Of a stretch of 64,000 nucleotides of DNA, positions 23,801 through 34,099 are shown piece after piece. The number at the start of each line of letters is the position of its first letter. Positions within the stretch are counted from its first letter, which is position 1. This DNA comes from Isoetes taiwanensis. Its lineage: Eukaryota > Streptophyta > Lycopodiopsida > Isoetales > Isoetaceae. The stretch lies in assembly GCA_021234155.1 (NCBI GenBank), contig JAJEKV010000040.1, forward strand, positions 3,017,799 through 3,081,798. Reading direction: 5' to 3'. Both the position numbers and the translations under genes were made by a program. The notes beneath the pieces were generated by a model. The model saw only the letters and a list, made by a program, of their open reading frames with translations, had not been told where the DNA came from and ran no database searches.

Positions 23801-26800
23801 TCACACTCGTAGTCAATTGGCCTAGGATGTGCATGCGGATACCGGCCGTGGAGGGCGTGAGTGTTTCCTTCTTTCGCAAAAACCGACCGTGTAACTTGCT
23901 CCCTAGGGTAATTTCGCCATTCCTGACGATTTGGTGGTCTATTTGCCATTCCGAGCATCCCTGCGTGCCAACGACAAAACAAAGGCGGTTTCTACAAGGC
24001 CGACATCGACGCCTCCCGGGTTTGACAAGTTCTCCCGGACCGATCTGAATCTTTTGACCTTCCCCAAGAGGGGCTCCCCCGAATCGGAGGATCCAATCGG
24101 TCTGATAGGGGAACCGGGCCCGGAGGGTGGTCATTAGCGCAGCCCTGGGGGCGCGCCAGAAGGGCTGCCTGAACTTTTTTGATCCCGGCCTCCGGGTCCT
24201 GGACTCTCCCCTCTTGTGAGGGATCCCCGCAAGGTCCTGGCCTCGCTTGACTTGGGGAAGGGTGCCACCTCGGTTGTTCCCGCAACGGGCTGCCCCGACC
24301 GCTCTAATGCTAACCCTTTGACCTAGACCTTCTCCTAAAATTCAAAATTGGGCCGTCTTGCTGAGATGAATTAGGGATCCTCACCGGCAAAAACCGAATT
24401 TATTTTCGTGCAATGCATTAATTGCGAATTTACTTAATGTCTTGCCATCGCAAAAGCGCCCCCCGACTTCTACTTGCCACATCGGGAGGAGGAAAGGCCC
24501 AAACTCCGGCCCGCCGGTTCCCTTGCTCCGTATTCTCTGGCCAGCGCTTCTGGCCAGTCCCAAGTGTAACAGACCGGACTCGGCCCCAAAACGTAAACCC
24601 TTCTAGAGCCCCGCAACCCACGGGGTTTACGCTTTGAGGCCCTCTCCTTGTCGATTCTACGGGACCTTTCATGCCGTGTCTTGAAGTGGGGTTGGGGTGT
24701 TGACGCCGCGGCCTTGGACCCCTAAAATCCCCTCGGAGGTCGCTTGCCCCAAATTTCCTCTCCCCAAGGCCCCCGGGACGGGCCAGGCGACCTCCGCTCT
24801 CCTGGAATCGCGATCTGACCTGCCAATGGACTCGGAACGCCGACATTGCCCTCGGGGACCAAGTTCGTGGGCCGAAGACCACCAACTCCAAGAAGCGCCA
24901 AAGTAGCTCACTTCCATCACACTCGTAGTCAATTGGCCTAGGATGTGCATGCGGGATACCGTGCGTGGAGGGCGTGAGTGTTTTCCTTCTTTTCGCAAAA
25001 CCGACCGTGTAACTTGCTCCCTAGGGTAATTTCGCCATTCCTGACGATTTGGCGTGGTCTATTTGCCATTCCCAGCATCCCTGCGTCCGATCCACAAAAC
25101 AAGGCGTTTCTACAAGGCCGACATCGACGCCTTCCGCGGTTTGACAAGTTCTCCCGACCGACCGAATCTTTGACCTTCCCAAGAGGGGCCCCCGGAGGAT
25201 CCAACGGCCGGATAGGGGAACCGCCCGAGGGTGGTCATTAGCGCAGCCCCTCGGGAGCGCGCCAGAAGGGCTGCCTCTGAACTTTTTTTTTGATCCCGCC
25301 TCCCGGGGTCCTGGACTCTCCCCTCTTGTGAGGGATCCCCGCAAGGTCCCGGCCTCGCTTGACTTGGGAAGGGTGCCACCGGCTGTTCTCCGCAAATCCG
25401 CCGCCCCACCGCTCTAATGCTAACCCTTTGACCTAGACCTTCTCCTAAAAATTCAAAAATTGGGCCGCGTGCTGGAGATGAATTAGGGATCCTACCGGCA
25501 AAACCGAATTTATTTTCGTGCAATGCATTAATTGCGAATTTACTTAATGTCTTGCCAATGCAAAAGCGCCCCGAAGTTCTACTTGCCACATCGGGAGGAG
25601 GAAAGGCCCAAACTCCGCCCGGCCGCCTTCCCCTTGTTCCGTATTCTCTGGCTGCCGCTTCGGGCCAGGTCCCAAGTGCAAACGTATCAGACTTCGCCCC
25701 CAAAACGTAAACCCTTCTAGAGCCCTGGCAACCCACGTGGTTTACGCTTTCTGAGGCCCTCTCTTGTCGATTCGGCCGGACCTTGGACGCCGCGGTCTTG
25801 AAGTGGGGTTGGGGTGTTGACGCCGCGAGCTGGACCTAAAATCCCTCCTGAGGCTGCTTGCCCCAAATTTCCTCTCCCCAAGGCCCCGGGGACTGACGGG
25901 CGACCTCCTCCTCCCGGAATCGCGATCCGACTCTGCCAATGGACTCCGAAACGTCGACATTGCCCCGGGACCAAGTTCCGTGGGCCGTAAGACCACCCGA
26001 ACTCCAAGAAGCGCCAAAGTAGCTCACTTCCATCACACTCAGTAGTCAATTGGCCTAGGATGTGCATGCGATACCTTGCGGGAGGGCGGAGTGTTTCCTT
26101 CTTTCGCAAAACCGACCGCGGTAACTTGCTCCCTAGGGTAATTTCGCCATTCCTGACGATTTGGCGGTCTATTTGCCATTCCGAGCATCCCTGCGTCGAA
26201 CGACAAAACAAAGGCGGTTTCTACAAGGCCGACATCGACGCCCACGGTTTGACAAGTTCTCCCGGACCGATCTGGAATCTTTTGGACCTTCCCCAAGAGG
26301 GGCCCCCGAATCGGAGGATCCAACGGGTCGGATAGGGGAACCGGCCCCGGAGGGTGGTCATTAGCGCAGCCCCCGGGAGCCGCCGCCAGAAGGGTCTGCC
26401 GGAACTTTTTTGGATCCCCGCCTCACGGGTCCTGACTCTCCCCTCTTGTGAGGGATCCCCGCAAGGTCCCGGCCTCGTTTGACTTGGGGAAGGGTGCCAC
26501 CTCGCGTTTGCCACGCAACGGGCTGCCCCGACCGCTCTAATGCTAACCCTTTGACCTAGACCTTCTCTCAAAATTCCGAAAATTGGGCCGTGTCTTTGGG
26601 AGATGAATTAGGGATCCCGCTGGCAAAAACCGAATTTATTTTCGTGGGCAATGCATTAATTGCGAATTTACGAATGTCTTGCCATTTACAAAAGCGCCCC
26701 CAGGCTTCTACTTGCCACATCGCGGGAGGAGGAAAGGCCCAAACTCCGCCCGCCGGTTCCCCTTGCTCCGTATTCACTGGCCTGCTTCTCGCCGTGTCCC

Positions 26801-29800
26801 AAGTGCAATGCACGGGACTCGCCCCCAAAACGTAAACCCTTCTAGAGCCCGGCAACCCACGGGGTTTACGTTTGAGGAGGCCCTCTCCTTGTCGATTCGG
26901 GGGACCTTGGCGGTGTCTTGAAGTGGGGTTGGGGTGTTGACGCCTTGAGCTGGACCCTAAAATCCTCAGGAGCTGCTTGCCCCAAATTTCCTCTCCCAAG
27001 GCCCCGGGGACGGACGGGCGACCTCCGCCTCCTGAATCGCGATCCGACTCGCCAATGGACTCGGAAACGCCGACATTGCCCCCTGGGGACCAAGTTCCGT
27101 GGGCCGTAAGACCACCCGAACTCCAAGAAGCGCCAAAGTAGCTCACTTCCATCACACTTTCGTAGTCAATTGGCCTAGGATGTGCATGCTGGATATCTTT
27201 TCGTGGGAGGGGGAGTGTTTCCTTCTTTCGCAAAAACCGACCGCGTGTAACTTGCTCCCTAGGGTAATTTCGCCATTCCTGACGATTTGGCGGTCTATTT
27301 GCCATTCCGAGAGCATCCCGCGTCTCAACGACAAAACAAAGGCGGTTTCTACAAGGCCGACATCGACGCCCACGGTTTGACAAGTTCTCCCCGACCGACC
27401 TGAATCTTTTTGACCTTCCCCAAGAGGGGCCCCCGAATCGGAGGATCCAACGGTCGGATAGGGGAACCGGCCCGGAGGGTGGTCATTAGCGTGCAGCCCC
27501 GGGAGCGCCGCCAGAAGGGTCGCCTCGAACTTTTTGATCCCGCCCCCGGGTCCCACTCTCCCTCTTGTGAGGGGATCCCCGCAAGGTCCCGCCTCGCTTG
27601 ACTTGGGGAAGGGTGCCACTTCGGTTCCTAAACGGGCTGCCCCGACCGTTCTAATGCTAACCCTTTGACCTAGACCTTCTCCTAAAATTCCGAAAATTGG
27701 GCCGTCTTTGCCGAGATGAATTAGGGATCCACGGGCAAAACCGGAATTTATTTTAGGTGCAATGCATTAATTACGAATTTACGAATGTCTTGCCATCGCA
27801 GAAAAGCCCCGACTTCTACTTGCCACATCGGGGAGGAGGAAAGGCCCAAACTCCGCCCGGCCGGGCCCCCTTGCTCAGCATTCCGGCCTTTGCTTCGCCG
27901 TCCCAAATTGCAACAGACCAGGACTCGGCCCCCAAAACGTAAACCCTTCTAGAGCCTGGCAACCCACAGGGTTTACGTTTCGGAGGCCCTCTCCTTGTCG
28001 ATTCGGCCGGGACCTTGCGCCGTGTCTTGAAGTGGGGTTGGGGTGTTGGCCTTGAGCTTGGACCCTAAAATCCCTCCTGAGGCTGCTTGCCCCAAATTTC
28101 CTCTCCCAAGGCCCAGGGACGGGCCAGGCGACCTCGGCTCCCGGACCGCGATCGACTCTGCCAATGGACTCGAACGTCGACATTGCCCCCGGGGACCAAG
28201 TTCCGTGGGCCGAAGACCACCCCAACTCCAAGAAGCAAAGTAGCTCACTTCCATCACACTCGTAGTCAATTGGCCTAGGATGTGCATGCGGGATACCGTC
28301 GGGAGGGCGGAGTGTTTCCTTCTTTCAAAAACCGACCGCGTAACTTGCTCCCTAGGGTAATTTCGCCATTCCCGATTTTGGCGGTCTATTTGCCATTCCG
28401 AGCATCCCTGCGTCGAACGACAAAACAAGGCGGTTTCTACAAGGCCGACATCGGGCGCCGCTGTTTGACAAGTTCTCCCGACCGATCGAATCTTTGACCT
28501 TCCCCAAGAGGGGCCCCCGAACGGGAGGATCCAAATCTACGGATAGGGAACCGCTCCTCGGGAGGGTGGTCATTAGCGTCTCTGGGAGCGCCGCTGTGAA
28601 GGGCTGCCTTCGGAACTTTTTGGATCCCGCCTCCCGGGTCCTGACTCTCCCTCTTGTGAGGGATCCCCGCAAGGTCCTGGCCTCGCTTTGACTTGGGAAA
28701 GGGTGCCGGCTTCTGTTGCGGCAACGGGCTGCCCCGACCGCTCTCTAATGCTAACCCTTTGACCTAGACCTTCTCCTCAAATTCAAATTGGGCCGTAGGC
28801 CGTGTCTTTGGAGATGAATTAGGGATCCTTCCGAATTTATTTTAAAACAATGCATTAATTGCGAATTTACTAATGTCTTGCCATCAAAAGCGCCCCCAGA
28901 TTTCTACTTGCCACATCGGGAGGAGGAAAAGGCCCAAACTCCGCTCCGCCACCCCTTGCTCCGTATTCTCGGTCTTTCTACCGTTTAGTCCTGCCCAATT
29001 ACCAAGACGGGACCCCCAAAACGTAAACCCTTCTAGAGCCCTCGGCAACCCACGGGTTTACGTTTGGAGGCCCCCTCTCCTTGTCGATTCGGCCGGGACC
29101 GCCGCGGTCTTGAAGTGGGGTTGGGGTGTTGGCGCCGAGTGCTGACCCTAAAATCCCCTCGAGGTCGCTTTGCCCCAAATTTCCTCTCCCAAGGCCTTGG
29201 GGGCCGGACGGCGACCTCCGCTCTCCCGGAATCGCGACCTCGGACTCGCCAATGGACTCGAACGTCGACATTGCCCTCGGGACCAAGTTCCGCGGGCCGT
29301 AAGACCACCCGAACTCCAAGAAGCGCCAAAGTAGCTCACTTCCATCACACTTCGTAGTCAATTGGCCTAGGATGTGCATGCGGGATACCGCTGCGGAGGG
29401 CGGAGTGTTTCCTTCTTTTCGCAAAAACCGACGCGTAACTTGCTCCCTAGGGTAATTTCGCCATTCCTGACGATTTGGCGTGGTCTATTTGCCATTCCGG
29501 GCATCCCGCCCCGAACGACAAAACAAAGGTGGTTTCTACAAGGTCGACATCGGGGCGCCCTTTTGACAAGTTCTCCCGGACCATCTGGAATCTTTTTGGA
29601 CCTTCGAAGAGGGGCCCCCGAATCGGAGGATCCAACGGCCGGATAGGGAACCGGCTCCGGGAGGGTGGTCATTAGCGTCAGCAGCCCCGGAGCGCCGCTG
29701 GGAAGGGTCTGCCTCTGAACTTTTTTGATCCCCTCCTCGGGTCCTGGACTCTCCCCTTGTGAGGGATCCCCGCAGGTCCCGCCTCGTTTGACTTGGGGAA

Positions 29801-30335
29801 GGGTGCGGCTTTCGGTTGCCCCCTGCAACGGGCTGCCCGACCGCTTCTAATGCTAACCCTTTGACCTAGACCTTCTCCTAAAATTCAAAATTGGGCCGTG
29901 TGCTGGAGATGAATTAGGGATCCCGGGCTGGCAAAACCGAATTTATTTTCGTGGCAATGCATTAATTGCGAATTTACGAATGTCTTGCCATCAAAAAGCC
30001 CCCCCGACTTCTACTTGCCACATCGGGAGGAGGAAAAGGCCCAAACTCCGCTCCGTCCGCCTTCCCTTGCTCCGTATTCTCGGCTGCTGCTTCTCGGCCA
30101 GGTCCCAAGTGCAACAGACTAGGACTCGGCCCCCAAAACGTAAACCCTTTCTAGAGCCTGGCAACCCACAGGGTTTACGTTTCGGAGGCCCTCTCCTTGT
30201 CAGATTCGGCCGACCTTGGCACCGTGTCTTGAAGTGGAGTTAGTGTTGACGCCTTGAGCCTTGACCCTAAAATCCCTCCGGAGGCTGCTTGCCCCAAATT
30301 TCCTCTCCCCAAGGCCCTGGGGAACTCGAAATTCA
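17840..30335. repeat. Large GC-rich tandem array of about 1.1-kb units inside the CACTA element
   Basis: The block ctaaccctttgacctagacc recurs near 17869, 19881, 20978, 22090, 23196, 24309, 25421, 26543, 27658, 28751 and 29854, giving about eleven units with a period of 1.10-1.12 kb after a longer first unit. The first unit is about 2 kb because its 300-base sub-repeat (anchor aacgtaaacccttctagag) is present four times (near 18146, 18449, 18746 and 19049); every later unit has one. The last unit stops at about 30335. Other fixed blocks per unit are ttgccacatcgggaggagg, ggttggggtgttgacgcc, tggcctaggatgtgcatgc and cttgtgagggatcccc. Units differ mostly by short indels at C/G runs. Nothing identifies it as ribosomal, centromeric or viral. 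Confidence 0.9.
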
Positions 30336-30349
30336 AGGTGAGACGTCGT

Positions 30350-30545
30350 TGAACCCTGAAGCTGTGTCCAAAACCCTTAGCAGTAATCTATGAAGAGGCT
30401 GCAACCATATATGAAGTTGTATGTGATCATGCACGAGAGAATATGGCAAATCAAAGAAGCTCTTCTTGCGCCTTTGCATGGATCAGAAGGCTGGGCATGC
30501 CTTGTGTAGATTGTATGCGTAAGAGCAACCACGGTGAGCCATATG
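30350..30545 (+). CDS. Unrecognised coding-like stretch between array and ARGONAUTE fragment
   Basis: One open frame of about 60 codons without a start reads through KPLAVIYEEAATIYEVVCD, RENMANQRSSSCAF and AWIRRLGMPCVDCMRK. Composition is protein-like and it is unlike the adjoining array. It may be another captured gene exon, but the family was not recognised. Confidence 0.3.
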
Positions 30546-31075
30546 TTTGCAATCTTTACTTCTGATCATGACTGAAGTGATTGCAAGCTTGATTTAGTAT
30601 GAAAGTATGCAAGTGAAGCTCAATGGTGCACAAGTCCGGTTTATTAAAGTGGATAGATAAACAAGGATGGAGAGAAATCTAAGTGGATAGATAAAGAAGG
30701 ATAGATAAAATACATAAGTAATCATTGCCAACTAGTGCTCCATTATTATCACTCTCCGGATGTGTGAGTTTCATTGGAAGCAATACCCCAAGAATCATTG
30801 GCATCCGAGTTGCCTCCTCCCATCTGTCATTTCCATTTGATGCAATTCCCCAACTATCATTCTCACCGATTCCTTGTTATCTCGTATCATTGTTACCAAT
30901 AGCATCATGTTGATTTCCTCCCATCGATATTCACGTAGTTTCAATGATGTTCAATGCTTTAAAATCTCAAATAAAAAAAGAGCCACCAGAGTTTATTCTA
31001 TGCATTCTACCTCAGAAAGACCGATCTCTCTGCCGTAATGGTTTGATTCCTTTTTATATGTAGTTTACTTAAGGA
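30546..31075. other. Unassigned sequence before the ARGONAUTE fragment
   Basis: No convincing gene was seen. A 62-codon frame at 30725-30913 has no recognisable features. It may be intronic or flanking DNA captured with the ARGONAUTE exons. Confidence 0.35.
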
Positions 31076-31915
31076 AGATGCAATGCATACTTATGCGTAG
31101 AGATGTTTTGCGTGGCCGCTTAACAAACCTGCTTAAATGGGACGTTGGAGTTGTTAATCGCTGTATAGTTCCTCCCCGTAATATAAATGATCAAGACTTT
31201 GACGAATGTGGCTTTGAAAATTAATGCCAAGGTAACTCACTTGGTACCCCATAATGGCTCCCGCTCATTGAACTCAAGACTTACTTTCAAAATCAGAGTG
31301 TGGAGGATATAATAATGATGTTATCGATGGAATTTCGTCGTGGTCTTCCAAAGGTCTCCAGGGAGCCAACTATAATCTTTGGAATGGATGTGTCACATGG
31401 AGCCCCATTCTCGTCAAATTCACCATCAATTGCAATTGTAAGGATTGAACTGTGTGTGCACTTGACATTTCAAATTTCAATTCATTACATTCCTATTTTA
31501 ACTTGCGAGGCAAATGGGTTCTGCAGATTATTACTTGATATCCCGCTTTGTCGCATACGGGTCAAAACACAATCAATAAAATGTGAAACTATGAATGCGC
31601 TTATGCGAAAGAACCTTCTCGGGGCATGATTGGCGTAAGTAACATAAATAACTTTTTCAATCTGATATTGAAAGGATAATTAACTTTTGCTTGTGGCGGA
31701 ATTGTTGAAAGGGTTTGCAGTGCTCGTTAGTATCTAACAAAACAGGTTGCCTCCACGACTTGTTGTATTCGAGTTCCTACCCCTTTATGGCTATGTATAG
31801 TTCTCTCCCAAATTTGTGTTCAATTTTAATAAATTTTATTGTATTGTGGACTTCGAGGGGATGGTGTCGGCGAATCCCTTTGCAAGTGTTCTTAATGTAG
31901 GGTTGGCAAAGAATA
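31076..31915 (+). pseudogene. ARGONAUTE fragment (AGO4/6/9 clade), end of MID and first half of PIWI, with introns
   Basis: Plant AGO4-clade proteins bind 24-nt siRNAs and direct RNA-directed DNA methylation. Five exon-like pieces occur in the right order. Exon 1 (about 31076-31231) gives KWDVGVVNRCIVPPRNINDQ and, after a one-base shift, LTNVALKINAK, ending at GTAACT. Exon 2 (31297-31437) follows an AATCAG acceptor and gives GLPKVSREPTIIFGMDVSHG then SPSIAI before GTAAGG. Exon 3 (31527-31634) follows CTGCAG with YLISRFVA and VKTQSIKCETMNALM. Exon 4 (about 31696-31770) gives AELLKGF and PPRLVVF. Exon 5 (about 31855-31915) gives RGDGVGES and ASVLNVGLA. GMDVSHG, not GADVTHP, marks the AGO4 clade. 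The first two acidic catalytic residues are present; the PIWI C-terminus and the PAZ domain are absent. Introns show capture as DNA, not via mRNA. Confidence 0.85.
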
Positions 31916-31994
31916 CTGAAGGTGTGCGGATGTTGGTTTAAGAAATCGATTTTGAAATGTTTAATAAATTGATTTTTGCGCAGAGATGTTTAAA

Positions 31995-32045
31995 GGGCAC
32001 GTCGTTTAACACAAAGACGTCGTTATAGACGTCGTTTAACGACTA
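31995..32045. repeat. Palindromic repeat block after ARGONAUTE fragment
   Basis: Gggcacgtcgtttaacac, gacgtcgttatagacg and cgtcgtttaacgac follow each other. The same block is repeated almost exactly at 32272-32330. Confidence 0.75.
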
Positions 32046-32271
32046 TGACCCGATAAAATTTGAAAGATAAAAATTTGAGTTTGATTTCTACATTTTCTAT
32101 CACAAAAATGTGGAGGTGGAGGCAAACCGGACTTTCAACATCCCCGTTTCAAGAGCGACTTCCCCGAGTTAGATTAATCGCATAAATGACGGCCCTCCAT
32201 GGGTAACAATCCTTCTTTGTATAATAATTATAATTATAATAATAACTTATAATTATAACTTAATAAAAAAA
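32046..32271. other. Spacer between the two palindromic blocks, with AT-rich tract
   Basis: No gene was seen. An ATAATTATAATT-type run lies near 32222-32266. Confidence 0.5.
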
Positions 32272-32375
32272 AAGGGCACGTCGTTTAACACAAAGACGTC
32301 GTTATAGACGTCGTTTAACGACTATTGCAAACGTCGTTAAACGACCTCGCGACGTCGTTCAACGACGTCTGTAAC
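32272..32375. promoter_or_regulatory. Palindromic repeat cluster upstream of the right-hand gene module
   Basis: Copies of cgtcgtttaacgac, cgtcgttaaacgacc and cgtcgttcaacgacg occur here. The cluster is followed by a GC-rich leader containing gagccggcttttccgccg, which resembles the sequence following the 16635 cluster, and by a possible splice donor (AAAGGTATTT) near 32505. This mirrors the arrangement upstream of the other genes of the element. Confidence 0.6.
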
Positions 32376-32764
32376 TTTTTATCAGAAACAGAGCCGGCTT
32401 TTCCGCCGCCTAGTTTTTGGTTCTAAGCGCCCGGAGGAGCGTTTTTTAGGGCGATTTTTGGCGCTGATCATCCTTGCGGTCCTTTCCAAGCTTCAAGCAA
32501 GCATCCAAAGGTATTTCAATGGATCAATCAACTCTATTTTTTGAATTAGGCTTGTTGTTTGATAGATTTAGGAGCTTCTTGTTTTTTCTTGTTTGTTTTC
32601 AATCCATCCCATTTCTATCCTCCTCTTCTTTCCATCCTTGTTTTCTTCAATCCATTTCGCCTCTTATTAGTATGAATCAATCCTCCTCCTTCTTCTTCAA
32701 TGGTCTTCCAATCATTGGTTTCTTCCTTCTAATCTTCTGTTCTTCCAATCTTCTATTCATTTTC

Positions 32765-33010
32765 TTCTTCTTCTTCTTCACCACTTTCTCATTCTATTCA
32801 ATCTCCTCCTCCTCCTCCTCCTCCTCCTCCTCCTCCTCCTCCTCCTCCTCCTCCTCCCCTCCTCCTCCTCCTCCTCCTCCCCTCCTCCTCCTCCTCCTCC
32901 TCCTCCTCCTCCTCCTCCTCCTCCTCCTCCTCCTCCTCCTCCTCCTCCTCCCTCCTCCTCCTCCTCCTCCTCCTCCTCCTCCTCCTCCTCCTCCTCCTCT
33001 TCTTCTTCCT
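32765..33010. repeat. (CTC)n / (TCC)n microsatellite, about 200 bases
   Basis: An almost uninterrupted CTC run spans 32803-33000, flanked by CTT-rich sequence. Frames on both strands across it (poly-Ser/Pro/Leu on plus, poly-Arg/Gly/Glu on minus) are products of the repeat. It lies in the leader/intron zone of the right-hand module. Confidence 0.95.
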
Positions 33011-33044
33011 CTTCTATTTTTTTTTTTCCATGGAAGAAGGACGC

Positions 33045-33115
33045 GTGAAAGACGCAGGCCCATTCTTCCTCTATTTTTTATTACAAGAAGGGGACGTCGT
33101 TGAAAGACGAGGCCC
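33045..33115. repeat. Degenerate palindromic motif pair
   Basis: Ggacgcgtgaaagacgcaggccc and ggacgtcgttgaaagacgaggcc form a two-copy repeat about 60 bases apart and carry a variant of the element's CGTCGTT..GACG motif. Confidence 0.5.
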
Positions 33116-33429
33116 CTTCTTTTTATGTTCTTCTTTTTTTTTTTTTTTTTTTTACATGTCAATATATAGTTCTTTTTAATTAACAATGTAAATAGTTTTA
33201 ATGTCAATGATCTTTTCAATGTGAATCGTCTTTTTTTTTTTTTTTTTTTTATTTATTTCTTTATTTATGTAAGTTTTCTAATTATTGAATGCCTTTATTT
33301 TTTTGCATGTACACTAATAACAAAATGCGTCGCTCTTGGAAATCGATTTTCGCAGCTCGAAGACATTCTAGGTAAGAATTTGAGTTTGAGTAGGAGAATA
33401 AAATTTTAATGTTTTATTTAGGTTAAAAA

Positions 33430-33835
33430 AAACTTGGGGAGACTTGGACAAGGGGCATGGTCGGCCCACTTTGAGTGGAGAAGACTAGGTGTTCCTTGTC
33501 CAAGCTCACCGTTTACTCTTGTAATTTTATTGATTAATGTATTTAGTTTATAAAAAATTGGGGAGACTTGGACAAGGGCATGGTCGGCTCCGCCTTGAGT
33601 GGAGAAGACTAGGTGTTCCGGGTCCAAGCTCACCGTTTACTCTTGAAATTTTATTGATTAATGTATTTAGTTTAGAAAAATTTGGGGAGACTTGGACAAG
33701 GGCATGGTCGGGTCTCGCCTTGAGTGGAGAAGACTAGGTGTTCCGGGTCCAAGCTCACCGCCTACTCTTGTTTATTTTTTTATTAATATATCAATAAATA
33801 GAAATCTTTACGGGATTGGACAAGGGCAGGGTTTT
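33430..33835. repeat. Tandem repeat, about 124-base unit, 3.3 copies
   Basis: Units start at about 33433, 33558 and 33682 with ttggggagacttggacaagg and contain tggagaagactaggtgttcc; a decayed fourth start is near 33806. The core is shared with 10290-10500. Confidence 0.9.
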
Positions 33836-34099
33836 TGAAAAAAAATTGCATTATTGATTTTTCGGTTTCTAGTTAAGAATGTTGTTTTTAAAGATGTTAG
33901 GGATGTCAAAGAAACACTGATGTGGAGTGGTTAAGAGCAAGAAAAAAATTTAAATAGTTGGTTTTAAAAAAAAAAAAAAAAAATTAAAAGGGAAACTAAC
34001 TCTTAAGAAAGTAGGTAAAGATTCATAATGAAGGTTTGAAAAAGTCACAAAGCAAGATTAATGAATCTAAATTGGTTTGTAGGTATGGCCCTTTGTGAA

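Noticed and set aside
5980-30243. Many overlapping frames of 60-270 codons on both strands of the GC-rich array
   Set aside because: GC-rich repeats lack stops by chance, frames change from unit to unit, and no known domain was recognised. Kept only as a cautious finding for the minus strand.
17840-30335. Possibility that the array is an integrated pararetrovirus or rDNA spacer
   Set aside because: No reverse transcriptase, movement or coat motifs were seen, no rRNA gene sequence, and the array lies inside the CACTA boundaries in both copies.
32474-33219. Long frames on both strands across the CTC tract (poly-Ser/Pro/Leu and poly-Arg/Gly/Glu)
   Set aside because: They are created by the microsatellite and have no independent protein-like part.
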